Shown one piece after another: positions 38,401 through 48,000 of a stretch of DNA of 64,000 nt; position 1 is the first letter of the stretch, and each line of letters starts with the position of its first letter. The translations under genes and the position numbers were made by a program. The stretch is from Antedon bifida. Taxonomy: Eukaryota > Echinodermata > Crinoidea > Comatulida > Antedonidae. The stretch spans positions 19,568,417-19,632,416 of the forward strand of contig OY727101.1 of assembly GCA_963402885.1 (NCBI GenBank), in the 5' to 3' direction. The notes below the pieces were generated by a model. The model saw only the letters and a program-made list of their open reading frames with translations, ran no database searches and was not told where the DNA came from.

Positions 38401-38635
38401 AGTCTAATACCGAGTACTATCTAGTTAGCATACTGAGTTTTATGAGGCCATAGGCCTATGTATGATAGATGGACGACAAGTGGACACTGACCCCGAGAAG
38501 AATCAAAATGTTCTTGTGTACCGTAACGGTATTGAAAACAATACTTACGCCCAGGCCTACTAATATGACTACCACGAAATACGTGGCTATAACAGCTATA
38601 TCCACTCCTTCCAGTTGCGACGTGGAGGCTCCCAT
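26411..38635 (-). CDS. SLC5A1-like: SLC5-family sodium/sugar cotransporter (SGLT type)
   Basis: Fourteen exons: 38549-38635, 37906-37977, 36025-36129, 34887-35051, 34421-34526, 33555-33635, 32644-32852, 32052-32187, 30217-30315, 29168-29363, 28482-28650, 27578-27799, 26902-27091, 26411-26634. Total 2061 nt, 686 aa, all junctions GT/AG and in frame. The family imports sugars or related solutes with sodium across the plasma membrane, using 14 membrane helices in the LeuT fold. Signature stretches: [15 protein letters not shown] (residues ~59-73), [14 protein letters not shown], the Cys-rich loop, [20 protein letters not shown] and [12 protein letters not shown]. Residues equivalent to human SGLT1 H83, E102, Y290/W291, K321 and Q457 are kept (H67, E86, Y270/W271, K301, Q449). 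The position of SGLT1 D454 is Ile446 here, and the Trp after E102 is Leu. The start ATG has A at -3 and G at +4; RLTFWTRFS and a last hydrophobic helix ending YGWFA are SGLT-like. Substrate and exact paralogue (A1, A2, A4, A9) are not decidable. Introns are full of short elements. Confidence 0.96.
26689..26856. mobile_element. GGTTCCCACTAG-family element, short form
   Basis: AAGCTTGATTCCCACTAAGG at the left and the inverse CTAGTGGGAACCAAGC at the right, with the CCAATGACAAGCGACAG interior. In the last SLC5 intron, 54 bp from exon 14. Confidence 0.88.
27842..28080 (+). mobile_element. SINE with tRNA-like head and CGCTATAGAAAT tail
   Basis: TCGCCGAGTGATTAAGGCAA resembles an A box of a Ser/Leu tRNA. 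The 3' end has TGTAAAGCGTCTTAAGCATG, then GGGCGCTATAGAAATGTGG, a tail type seen in many SINEs of aquatic animals (general knowledge). B box not clear. Lies in an SLC5 intron. Confidence 0.65.
28783..29103 (-). mobile_element. tRNA-derived SINE
   Basis: On the minus strand: A box GTGGCCGAGCGGTTAAGACA, about 50 nt later B box GGGTTCGAGCC, then the central domain with CGAGACGAGTAGGTTACC and CCGGTGTACTGGTAC, ending in an AATAAATAAATA tail. The head derives from a Ser or Leu tRNA but lacks a matching acceptor stem, so it is not a tRNA gene. In an SLC5 intron. Confidence 0.85.
29452..29586. mobile_element. MITE, CTGTCTACACTATC family, truncated copy
   Basis: The left end TAAAGCTCTGTCTAC and the CCAAATAT core are present, but the right terminal repeat stops after TTTGTCACAAA. 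In an SLC5 intron, 88 bp from exon 10. Confidence 0.75.
29896..30085. mobile_element. GGCCAATTTACACAGACG-family element, copy 1
   Basis: Imperfect inverted repeat: ACACAGACGCGCGTTACGGT at the left and the inverse ending TGTGTATATTGGCC at the right. The interior has GTCCCACGTA and CCGCCCGTCCGCTCCGCG. Two other copies are at 32375 and 42422. Confidence 0.75.
30097..30194. mobile_element. 98-bp foldback element GTACGGGGCGCCGTTCGGGA
   Basis: Left arm GTACGGGGCGCCGTTCGGGA plus CATTACT; the right arm is its exact inverse for the outer 27 bp, then nearly so to the centre. A truncated relative starts near 28318 and a minimal 32-bp form is at 36819-36850. Lies in an SLC5 intron, 23 bp from the donor of exon 9. 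Confidence 0.85.
30354..30474. mobile_element. GGTTCCCACTAG-family element, internally deleted
   Basis: GCGTGGTTCCCACTAG at the left and TTGTGGGAACCAAGC at the right. It keeps the GTATTGCGTAATCACAAG segment of the long form but lacks most of the right half. In an SLC5 intron. Confidence 0.85.
30475..30785. mobile_element. GGGGACAC-family element
   Basis: Has GTAGAACCCCTTCGTTGGGA, several CTATTAAGGGGACAC motifs and a right end like ATAGAGGTTGGCC. Directly abuts the previous element. In an SLC5 intron. Confidence 0.7.
30792..30946. mobile_element. GGTTCCCACTAG-family element, short form
   Basis: AAGCTTGGTTCCCACTAG at the left, AATAGTGGGAACCAAGC at the right, AT-richer middle with CACTTGCGTTGCGC. 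In an SLC5 intron. Confidence 0.85.
31316..31480. mobile_element. GGGGACAC-family element
   Basis: Left part with ACCTCCTTTGGGACACCC, then GAACGAAGGGGCAATAT and GGGGACACCTCTATTCAGGG. The right end is weak. In an SLC5 intron. Confidence 0.6.
31742..31950. mobile_element. GGTTCCCACTAG-family element with duplicated right arm
   Basis: A complete short form (31743-31903) is followed at once by a second right arm, GCGTTACGTCTTTGCCTTGC ending CTAGTGGAAACCAAGC. In an SLC5 intron. A more degraded copy lies just before it at about 31600-31730. Confidence 0.88.
32375..32583. mobile_element. GGCCAATTTACACAGACG-family element, copy 2
   Basis: TTTACACAGACGAGCAGTAA at the left, TCATCTGTGTAAATTGGC at the right. 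The interior matches the copy at 29896 in reverse orientation. In an SLC5 intron, 60 bp from exon 7. Confidence 0.75.
33093..33320. mobile_element. GGGGACAC-family element(s)
   Basis: CCCCTATTAAGGGGACACAT, later AATAGAGATGTCCCCTGAAT and GAATAGGGGTTGG, then a second decayed piece. In an SLC5 intron. Confidence 0.6.
34213..34395. mobile_element. CTAACAACAGGACACTGAG-family MITE, copy 1
   Basis: AACAACAGGACACTGAGCTC at the left; AGCATCCTGTTAGATTGCC at the right. The interior has GGAACTCGTAACAGTCCTTT. Ends about 25 nt from the exon 5 donor of the SLC5 gene. Other copies at 45966 and 52384. Confidence 0.85.
35095..35600. repeat. TCATCATCGTATCATCTTT minisatellite
   Basis: About 25 imperfect units of 17-22 bp built from ATC triplets with GTATC interruptions, in SLC5 intron 3. 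More degraded ATC repeats lie at about 35820-35940. Confidence 0.9.
36346..36433. mobile_element. GGTTCCCACTAG-family element, minimal form
   Basis: An 88-bp copy: GCTTGGTTCCCACTAGGACG joined through a short centre to GCGTCCTAGTGGGAACCACGC. In SLC5 intron 2, beside the next copy. Confidence 0.88.
36477..36610. mobile_element. GGTTCCCACTAG-family element, left end lost
   Basis: Left outer end degraded (CACTCTATAAGGACGCAACG); right end TCCTAGTGGGAATCACG. The interior has CCAATGGAAAGCGACAG. In SLC5 intron 2. Confidence 0.8.
36819..36850. repeat. Minimal copy of the GTACGGGGCGCC foldback element
   Basis: GTATGGGGCGCAGTTCG meets CGAACGGCGCCCCGTAT directly: only the outer ~16 bp of each arm of the element at 30097 remain. 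Confidence 0.75.
37382..37557. mobile_element. Non-autonomous hAT element with 8-bp target duplication
   Basis: Ends CAGTGGCGTAACG and CGTTACGCCGCTG are inverted repeats. They are flanked on both sides by the direct repeat ATACCGTA (37374-37381 and 37558-37565). An 8-bp duplication with CAGTG ends is typical of the hAT superfamily. 176 bp, no transposase. In SLC5 intron 2. A related fragment lies at 63476. Confidence 0.93.
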
Positions 38636-39899
38636 CGTTGACCGGTTACGTAAATTATATAATTATTAATAATAAGGCCTATACTACGATCGGGAAACAA
38701 AACAAGTTGAAGCGAACTACACAGCAGGAATGGTGTGACTCCTCCCTACTCCGCCTCCTGTTGCGAATGCGTGTCACACAATCAACACTGTGTGCAGGTC
38801 ACGAACACTGTTCTATAGCTGTGTGTTATCTGGGTGGAGCGATTAGAGATTAAAAAGCACCGATGTATCTTAAATTGAACTTTGTTCATGTGCAAATATT
38901 ATCTAATTGTTACGTATTAAATCCTTCCGTAGTTACACAGAGAGTACAATTAAAACAAGGCGAACAAAATGTCAATGGAAAATTCCAATAAAATGTATCA
39001 TTACTGTAAAGTGCCTAGATTTTTCAACAGACGCGCTGTGTGGTGGAAGAAGTAGTAGGCCTATAAAGTTAGTGATGCGTGTAATATCACGAAATTTGAC
39101 GCTTTTCCAAGTCATATGGTGTAAAAACATATGACTTGAATTTCTCCAGGCACTTTCTTTATGTTTTAGTGGTTTATTCATATTGAAGAACAAATTGTCA
39201 GTGTGACGTAATGAAGAAAAATAAGTTTGCGTTAAAAATAAGTGTAGATATTCGATTTAAATCGTTCGGAACTTGACAAAGAACAATGTCATGTTTATTT
39301 ATTTACTTGATTGCTTCACCTACACTATGAGTACAAACCAAAAAAAAAACTAAAAATAGATAAATAAAAGTTAAGTACACGGTTGCCAGTACCAGCATAT
39401 AATTTTAAAAAATATATAAAACGTGGCGAACTTTGAGCATCACATGCTGTGCCGCTAAAACATCATTAGTATCATAAACATGTAGTTTTACAGATAACTT
39501 AAATAAAAATAAATTCTGAATAATTGGTGAGGAACTATACGTCCCAACCAAGCCTCTTCCTCACTCATTTTAGCAGTTTCAGCCTGATTTATATTTGTTT
39601 TATTGTTAACAAGTGTCGTTTTTATCGTAAACTTTTTGTAAAAAAAAAGTATGTAAACTATAACTAATTTCAGCAATTTTTCATATGTTTTTTAAATTCA
39701 TTTCAATTCTTATTATAAACCTAATGTTTTGAATAATGTTATAATGGCGACCGGAACCAACTAATTTGTTGATTTTCAAATAGAGAGTGTGCGCACACTC
39801 AGTTGGCACATTTCAGGGAAATACATAATATTAGTAAGTATAATCTAATTGGCCTACAGCATTCTATACTTCTAACTTAATTGTTTTATTTTTTAGTTC
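38636..39899. other. Intergenic: SLC5 upstream and ML-gene downstream flank
   Basis: The SLC5 promoter should lie right of 38635; no clear TATA box or initiator was identified. TTTATT at about 39888 (AATAAA on the minus strand) lies about 10 nt after the stop of the next gene and is a plausible poly(A) signal. Confidence 0.4.
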
Positions 39900-42800
39900 T
39901 TAATTAAAGAATGTAACGGTAATGTTAGAGCAGGCAATCATCTTTCCGGCAAGATCTGCCAATTCAGCATTGACCCGAAAATCCGACTGCAAGAAAAAAT
40001 AAAATTACATTAATTACGTTGAAAACAGAGAGTACATTTTAAGATCGCACTCGGCTAATGCACTATATACAATGTTTTTTTGCACGTAGTAGTGGTAGTG
40101 GTGGTGGTGGTAGTGGTGGTGGTACAAATGGTGGTGGTGGTGGTATAAATGGTGGTGGTAGTGGTGGTGGTACAAATGGTGGTGGTATTGGTGGTGGTAT
40201 AAATGGTGGTGGTGGTATAAATGGTGGTGGTAGTGGTGGTGGTACAAATGGTGGTGGTAGTGGTGGTGGTATAAATGGTGGTGGTGGTATAAATGGTGGT
40301 GGTGGTATAGTGGTGTGGTGGTATAAATGGTGGTGGTGGTAGTGGTGGCATAGTGGTGGTGGTATAGTGGTGTGGTGGTATAAATGGTGGTGGTGGTAGT
40401 GGTGGTATAGTGGTGGTGGTGGTATACATAGTGGTGGTGGTGGTAGTGGTGGTATAGTGGTGTGGTGGTATAAATGGTGGTGGTGGTGGTAGTGGTGGTA
40501 TAGTGGTGGTATAGTGGTGGTGGTATAGTGGTGTGGATGGTATAAATGGTGGTGGTGGTAGTGGTGGTATAGTGGTGGTGGTGGTATAGTGGTGTGGTGG
40601 TATAAATGGTGGTGGTGGTTGTATAGTGGTGGTGGTATAGTGGTGGTGGTGGTATAGTGGTGTGGTGGTATAAATGGTGGTGGTGGTGGTGGTAGTGGTG
40701 GTATAGTGGTGATGGTATAGTGGTGTGGTGGTATAAATGGTGGTGGTGGTGAAATGTGGAATTAAAAATGGTGAAATGAAGTTTAATTTGTTGTCCTATC
40801 TTTTGCATTACAATTTGTTGGAAAGTTGGGAAAGAGGGGCAGACCGGCGGAATCCACCCCTGAAGTTGAATTATGGACGAATTATGGCTAACTCTTAGCT
40901 TTGGTGGGTAGGTAACGAATTTACCCGGGTAAAGTCTGGGAATGAGCCCAAAAGAGTTTGTTTGCTTGGCGTCCGTCAGATCATAAAATGGACACAATTG
41001 TTGAATTGTTTGTTCTACTTGTGTCCTTAGTCGTATAGCACAATGAAAGTAAACATAGGCCAACAATTCCAAGGCTTTCAATAATCGGATAGGATCTACG
41101 CAGAATGACCAAATAATCGTACGAAAGTGGTTTTGTACCGGGTCTATGGGACTACTGTAGGGGGCCTAGTTATCTCACCATCATTATCTTCCTATGTGCA
41201 GAACCTCATTTGAGTATAGTCACACATGGGTTTCCTAATTTTCATTAAAGTTTGTGTTCCACACGTTTCATATTATTATTAGGCCTACATAATTTTTTTT
41301 TTCTTTTTTTCTCTTTTTTTCATTTTTTTGTTCACTCACCGTGATGTATCGGTGCATCGTACAAGTCCACAAGAGTTCAACAGAAGCTACGATATGAATT
41401 AAATATCAAATATCAATATCTTCATGCATTTATTTTATGTTACGTTGTAACCCCTCCGGCCTTCGGGACACCCTTATATTATCCTTCTATGTAAGGAGGA
41501 CATTTTCCAGCGAAATGGCATGTTAAAACACTATCCGCAACCCATAGGAACCCCAAGGATGTTCCCTTTAAACACGTGGCTCAATATATTGATCCAAATT
41601 TAAAGAAACTAAAAAAAATTAACCAACCATGGTCAGAAAATCAGTTTAAAGCAAACAAATAAAATCTTTTTAAAGTCGAAATAAAGTAATCTCGGAATAT
41701 AGTCCGATAGAAAATAAATACGTTAAAATCAAAAGAAAAAATAAAGCCTACACAAATTAAATCAAAAGCACATTAGATTCACATGAGCCAGATATTGGTA
41801 TTAGAATGGATCACATCGACATGTTATAATGTAGGCCTAACTCATTTTAGGCCTACTTTAAGTGACCGTTTCAAGAACTTACAGTTCTTCTTGGCGGGGA
41901 ACGGACAGTCGAATTCAAGTGGAATCATACTGCACATTATGGTATCACGTAGTCTTAGAAGCGGCGTCTGCGACTTTGGCGGCATAAAAATATCGCCGCT
42001 AAATTGAACGGCAGTATCAATATCTTCAACTGAAAAGAAGTAATAGATAGTATATAAACGTGTTGCTAGGAGGATGCAGATTTAGGCCTAACTATATTGT
42101 GGTTCGAATCCTAAATGTGTTATTGTCCTCGTTGCATATTTGTAATTTTTTAGTGAGTGAATGATATATTGAGAGGTTTAGTTTCAGGTGAAAATAGAAA
42201 GATTTAAATTATTTAAATCAGTTAAAAATTACGAGGGGAATGCAATCCAGGGTTAGAAACAACCGTGTCGAAAGCTAAGGTCTACGGAGATAAAACATCA
42301 TCGTGTGGGGTGCGCCCTCTGTATCGTCACACAAAAAACGGTTGCTCCAAAAAAAGTTATCATAAAGTTACAACGGGCTAGGCATTGTTGTGTTGTTCAC
42401 GTCTGAATAAAGTTATTATTACGGCCAATTTACACATACGAGTGGTAACGGTAATACAAATATAGAATCTATGCTATTCCTTATGACCATTTACACACAA
42501 TAATAAACAAGGAGCGGACGGGCGGTTTCCGCTCATGATAGATACAGATTCTACGTGGGGGACAAGCTACGTGGTTTTCCGCTTACCGTTGCCGCTCGTC
42601 TGTGTAATTGGCCTTTATCGTTATTGAAATTACAGGATACTCACTCAATGTTATGCCCAATGTCACGTTAAATTCAAACAGTTTAAGAGAAAGTCGAGCT
42701 GGGTCAGTTGTTATACGAACGTCGGGCATAGTAGGAGGGCCTAGAAATCGAAGATATAGTAATTAACATGATGGATTTGGGGACTGTTAAAATATTACGC

Positions 42801-43533
42801 TACATAGTTAATCCTACAGTACATAATGCTACATAAATGTCTAGGCATACATGCCTGTACATTCAATAGAGGAAGCGCAGGCCTACAAATTAACTTCCTT
42901 CCTGAACACAGCCTACGTTTAACATGATTGTCTACATACATTTATACCAGCTTGGTTCCTACCGGGACGCAACGCTGTAGGCCTACGCGTAAAAACACAA
43001 GTAATTACTTTGGTCACAAAGTGACAGATAAGCCGTCACTTGTGATTGGTCAGAAGTAGGTACATTGCAATACTTCACTCAATATGAGTTCCAACCTCGT
43101 ATATTACGGACTACTTTATTGCAATGTCTGTTGTATATCACTCTAAAAAAAAACAACAAATATTGTGCACACTTAAAAGTAGCATTAATCTAAATGTCAA
43201 CTTTATGTCAATGGCTACCAGATGTCTCTATGAAGACGGTTATATGAACCAGTAGGCCTACCAGTTATATCATTGTGTAGCGCATACGATAGTTGGTCGT
43301 AGGAACCAGGCTTACCGAACGATCATATCAACTTTCAATAGAAAAAAAAACAGTCACCTACCGCAATTGTGTGTAACCACGGACGTATCGTTTCCATGGT
43401 ATGTTTTTTTATACGTCGGTTTCGTTGGTGGTGGTGTTATTATAATGTTGGTTAATTCACAAACCGCTGCGTGCGCATGAAAGTACGCGATTACGCAACA
43501 AAACGCAATGACGATATACCCTTTCATATCCAT
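39900..43533 (-). CDS. Secreted ML-domain lipid-binding protein (GM2A/NPC2-like)
   Basis: Five short exons: 43362-43533, 42645-42740, 41883-42029, 41340-41386, 39900-39986. Total 549 nt, 182 aa, all GT/AG with matching phases. ML-domain proteins such as GM2 activator and NPC2 are small secreted or lysosomal beta-sandwich proteins that bind lipids. Seen here: a signal peptide (MDMKGYIVIAFCCVIAYFHA, then HA), six Cys in the predicted mature part (25, 57, 122, 131, 147, 173), a DPARLSLKLFEFNVTLGITL strand pair, DCPFPAKKN as in the GM2A CPF segment, and a last beta pair DFRVNAELADLAGKMIAC, the usual ML ending (Tyr/Phe-Arg-Val-x-Ala...Gly-x-x-x-x-Cys). Length is like GM2A (193 aa). A longer in-frame start upstream exists, but the chosen ATG gives the best signal peptide. 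Exon 4 (47 nt) is the weakest call. Intron 4 holds the GGT microsatellite. GM2A versus NPC2 cannot be settled by eye. Confidence 0.82.
40085..40760. repeat. GGT trinucleotide array with ATAAATGGT spacing
   Basis: About 675 bp of (GGT)n broken regularly by ATAAATGGT, ATAGTGGT and ACAAATGGT. Lies in intron 4 of the ML-domain gene. Open frames of Gly/Ser or His/Tyr/Thr runs are by-products. Confidence 0.95.
41450..41570. mobile_element. GGGGACAC-family element, decayed
   Basis: GTAACCCCTCCGGCCTTCGGG and ACACCCTTATATTATCC, then GGAGGACATTTTCC and a weak right end. In ML-gene intron 3. Confidence 0.5.
42422..42617. mobile_element. GGCCAATTTACACAGACG-family element, copy 3
   Basis: Best-preserved copy: GGCCAATTTACACATACGAG at the left, CTCGTCTGTGTAATTGGCC at the right. 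Inner arms include GTGGTAACGGTAA and the inverse TTACCGTTGCCGC. Ends 28 bp from exon 2 of the ML-domain gene. Confidence 0.82.
42951..43315. mobile_element. GGTTCCCACTAG-family element, expanded and decayed
   Basis: AGCTTGGTTCCTACCGGGAC at the left and GTCGTAGGAACCAGGCTTAC at the right are matching ends 365 bp apart. The middle has AAGTGACAGATAAGCCGTCA plus unrelated AT-rich DNA. In ML-gene intron 1. Confidence 0.65.
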
Positions 43534-43736
43534 TCGATTCCTACTCCATGTATAACATAACGATAGTTGTTTTAGATAAGGAAGAACGAATATTAAACTG
43601 ATGTCAAGTGTTATCGAAACCAGTGACGTCACAATTTTACAACATAGAATTCGATACAAATACTTTTGTATGTCTTATTTTCTGTGATTTTCAGTTTTGA
43701 TAGGCTGAACTTTATAAAGACGATCTAATCACTAAG

Positions 43737-43925
43737 TACAGTACACTCTCAATTGGGACATCTTTATTCGGGAGACAACCCTGGGGGACACTTCCCCGTG
43801 ACGTGAATGAGGGGCAATATGCCTACATGTTTAACGCTACGGGCAACCACTATTCAGGGGACACACCTAAGAAGAAACTCTGTTGTGTCCCGAAGGTGTC
43901 CCCTTTAATAGAGGTTCTACTTATA
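43737..43925. mobile_element. GGGGACAC-family element
   Basis: Left part CAATTGGGACATCTTTATTC, central GAATGAGGGGCAATATG, right part GTGTCCCGAAGGTGTCCCC then AATAGAGGTTCTACT. Upstream of the ML-domain gene. Confidence 0.7.
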
Positions 43926-44084
43926 TAATTGTTCATAATTATTTTTAATGAGTGTAATTATAACTGTCTTTTGCGCACACTCAATGAAAATGAAACCAAT
44001 TGTTGTCAAACACATGCATTAAAAAGGTCTAGGTTAACAGTGCTATGTTGTATAAGAAGAAATAAAAAAACCATATACAGCAAC

Positions 44085-44202
44085 GTAGTACGTAATTTGA
44101 CCAATCACAATTGATGGATTAACTGTCGCTTGTCATTGGTCAATTTGCTTGCGTTGCCTCTACGTTCTTACGTTGCGTCTCTAGTGTGAATCAAGCTTTA
44201 GG
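44085..44202. mobile_element. GGTTCCCACTAG-family element, 5'-truncated
   Basis: Starts within the left arm (CGTAGTACGTAATTTGACCA), then the usual interior and a right end CTAGTGTGAATCAAGCTTTA. Confidence 0.78.
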
Positions 44203-45081
44203 AAAGGTCCGCCACCAAAGTTGGACAAACAAAAATAATAATATTCTCCTTATGTAATCTTAAAGCTGTTTTTCAGCCATAGAAGGTTTTATTAAACATA
44301 TAACATTTTTATTATCTAAATAAATAATGATTAATATTATGTACAACTAAAAATCTGTATTGAGAATTATCAACGAGGATTCATCCGTCCAATTGGCAGA
44401 TAAAATAAATATCATTTCATATCTTATTTCATAAGTTTCGAAAATAGAAAAACATTCTCGTTAGCATCAATCGTTAAAATTAAAATTTCTCGATAGAATG
44501 TTTAAAAAATGGTTATAAAAAATTATTATTTTTCTATTAATATTGCTGGTTGCTGTTAGACTTGCCCTAATTCTCTAGTTATTGTCTCTTGTTACGATGT
44601 TAGTATTCCTTTACGATTTTTGGGTTAGAAAATTTCATCTTTAAACCTTTTATTTGTTAGTTCGTACGATTGAGGAAATAAATAAGATCCTTTATATTCG
44701 TTCCTAGAAAACTGTAGTATAGGTATGACACGCCATACGCGCCAAAGCTGAAGTATAGGTATGGCACGCCATATGTGAAAGCTGAAGTATAGGTATGACA
44801 CGCTATACGCGCCAAAGCTGAAGTATAGGTATGACACGCCACAATATCGAACCTAGACTAGTAGCTACTGTCAGCTTCTATTATGCTTCTTTAAATTTTA
44901 AGGGACCAACAAACAAACTAAAACAAATTATATTTTAATCTAACATTTTAAATTACTGTATCAAAATATTACAAAGAAAAGAAATTTAATAACAAAAGTC
45001 ATAAAATATATTGCTTTCTCAGCATTAATAGTACAACAAAATCTCTTGTGGTGTGTAAAAGTATAAAATATTTATTTCTTA
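44203..45081. other. Intergenic, downstream of ZFYVE19
   Basis: AT-rich. A 36-bp tandem repeat (GAAGTATAGGTATGACACGC...) of about 3.5 units lies at 44711-44842. TTTATT at about 45071 (AATAAA on the minus strand) is a likely ZFYVE19 poly(A) signal, ~10 nt past the stop. Confidence 0.6.
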
Positions 45082-48000
45082 TTACACATGTTTATTTGTT
45101 GGTGCTTTGTATTTTTTTATCATATGTTCATCAGACTTGTCATGTCCTTCCCTAAAACAAAAAATAAAAACAAATAAAAAACAATAAAAACATTGAATTA
45201 CATTCAGTAAGCTCAAACTAGTTGAACCAAATGAAGTTCTAAACTGGTCTCAACTGGAATTTTGTTCTAATTGAAACAGTGTGAAATAGTAAAAGAGATA
45301 AAAAGTGTATATAACCAGCTAACACTTACTTGAAACATCTCTTGCAGAACAAGTCTCCATCACAACTTAAACATCTAAGTATAGCATCTTCATTGCAGAT
45401 ACAGCACCAAGGTAACTCATCAGGGTCAGCGGTAAAAGCCTAACAAACAAAAATTATTTTTCATTAAGTCTTCTAACTTCTCTTTTAAACAGTTAAGATG
45501 AGGAAATCTGTGATAATAAGAAAAAGCCACCCCGACTGAGATTCGAACCTGGAACCTTCTGCTACATACCTCCTCTTTTGTTTCCTTGGGTTCATCAGGA
45601 TGCCTTACTATTCCATCATTTCCCGATTCTCTTAGTTTCTTATCCAGTTTTTCTTCTTCAGCAAGCTTTAAAAAGAAATCAGTTTAATTTAATTCTATAT
45701 AATGATTTTCTTGCAAGAAACACAGGAAAATATTTTTGACAACCAATCGTGATAACTTCCACATGACATCTACGCTACTCACTTGTTGCAACAGCCTCTT
45801 TGTTGCCGTTTCTTCATCTTCGTCACTGCTTGCATCGTAAGACATCCTCTTATTTTTAAAATTGCCTGAAATGAATAAAAATATTTCTATAATAATGTGG
45901 TAATTGTTAACTTAGTATAAGTAAAAAATACTTAACATATTATTGAGTTGAATTAATATCAAACCAAGGCAATCTAACAACAGGACACTGAGATCACCTT
46001 GCCAAGATAGGAACTCGTAACAGTCCTTTGATCTTATGTCTGGCTGCAACAAATACCAACAGTACTGCACTATGTACTCATTCTTCATGGCACGCTGTGT
46101 CTGTTAAGGGGCATGGAACTGATCGTGTTGCAATCACAGATAAACCCTTTGATCTCCGGAGCTCAGCATCCTGTTGTTAGATTTCCTTGATCAAATTAAA
46201 TATACTTTTAGCTTTTTCTGGATCTAGGCCCTGTAAACTTGCTAGTCTGCCTGCCATTTCTGCATCTGATTCATCTTGTTCTTTCGTTCTTTTCAACTCC
46301 TCTTCACTTTCCTTCATCAATCTCTTCACATTCTCCTCAAAATTTTTATCATCGTCCGCAGGTTGAGTTCCACTGCGGATATCATTTGGAATACCTAAAT
46401 TATAAAATGATTTTAAAACAGTATTTCTACAGGAATAAGATGTTTAATTATCAAAATAAATAGACCATCAACACATGGGCTACAATAATTTGAAAGAAAT
46501 ACTGTATAAGGAACATCACTGAATAAAATGTACCTGGTTCATCATCTTGTTTTCCTAAGCCACCTTCCAAGGAAATTTCAGAAGACATTTCATCCACTAA
46601 ATCATTGAACTGTTCTTGGAAATTGCGGTTATCTGGTGTAAAGTACGGCTAAAAAGAAAGGAATAGTTAAAATCATTGATTTGGCACAACAGTGGTGAGG
46701 ACTCTGTAGTGGGAACCTTTTTTGGGTTCTGAAAGTGTCCCTTTAATAGGAGTTCTACTGTATATACAAATATTTACAGCAGAGCCCCTTTTTTGGACAC
46801 CTCTATTCAGGGGACACTTTTTTGGGTCCTAAAACTAAAAGTGTCCCCTTAATAATAATAATAGAGGTTCTACTGCATATAAAAATATACAATACAATAG
46901 AACGCCTTTTTTTTGGGACAACTCTTTCAGGGGATACCCCTATCAAAAGGATAACCTATTCAGGAGGAGACCCGTATTAAGGGGACAATATTGGGTCCTG
47001 AAGGTGTCCTCTTAATAAGGCGCTGTTGCTATTATTAATAAGCATTAAAGTAGTGATTTGTTTGACAGTAGGTACCTTAGTAGCCTGACTGGTACTAGAC
47101 TGGGCTGATGATGCTGGTGGAAGGCCTTTTAAAGCTCTTAGGCGTTCTTCCATGTTCTGTGTCGTAGGAATTGTTCCTAAAACGTAAATTAAAATAATAA
47201 TGCATGCTATTAAAATGAATGAATATCAGTTTAGTGGCACAACATCTTGGTGGTTAACATCATTTTTTTACATTCCTGGGTCCAAATCCTAACGAAGTCT
47301 ATTCTTGAAGTTAAGAATTCAGTCAATCAAAGTCAATAAATATTTTCTTTAAATTGTAATTATTGCAAGATTTTTTTAATGTTTCCCTCAGTCCAAATGT
47401 GATATTTATGTACTGTATATAATGTTGTTCAAACATTGTTGAAATTGTATTTGTATTTTTATATGTTCACAGCCCCAGGAAAGAACAACCATTGATCTGG
47501 GCCTGCATTGTTAAATAAAGTTGAATTAAGGTTATTCCATAGAGGTAATATCTCTCTTGTTCTTATGGGCCAACCTGCATGGGCAGACCCTCTATTGAAA
47601 GGAGAACAAAGGAAACAGGGCTACATCCCTCCCACCCTCCCATTCTTTCCAAGTATGCTGGCTCCACCTAATGAATATGTTACCTTGTTGTGTTACCCTG
47701 CCTTCCTTCAGCTTGTTCAACCTATCAACAATTGCTTTATCCTTTGGTTCTAGTCCCTTCAATGCAACATTTCTTGCAGCTAAAAATATAAAACTATTTT
47801 AGAACAGACAACTCCTGGTGGAGTATATCAACCAAACAATCAACCAATAAATTTTGCTAATTCAATTTATTTTTTAAAATGTTTATACCTTGTGACTGTG
47901 CTCTGCCTTCCTTTATGTTATTCATTGGATTAGAATGTTCTTGATCTTTAGGTGTTTTGGCAGCCAGAACTTCCATTCGCCTATCAAAAAAATACCCATC

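Noticed and set aside
40014..41081. A 355-codon minus-strand frame with His/Thr/Tyr runs
   Set aside because: Most is the GGT microsatellite. The non-repetitive N-terminal part lies in an intron of the ML-domain gene, has no recognisable domain and runs into a repeat end.
45520..45562. B-box match GGTTCGAATCTC on the minus strand in a ZFYVE19 intron
   Set aside because: Too short for a tRNA or a definable SINE. Similar lone B-box matches at about 25490 and 42100 were also left out as features.
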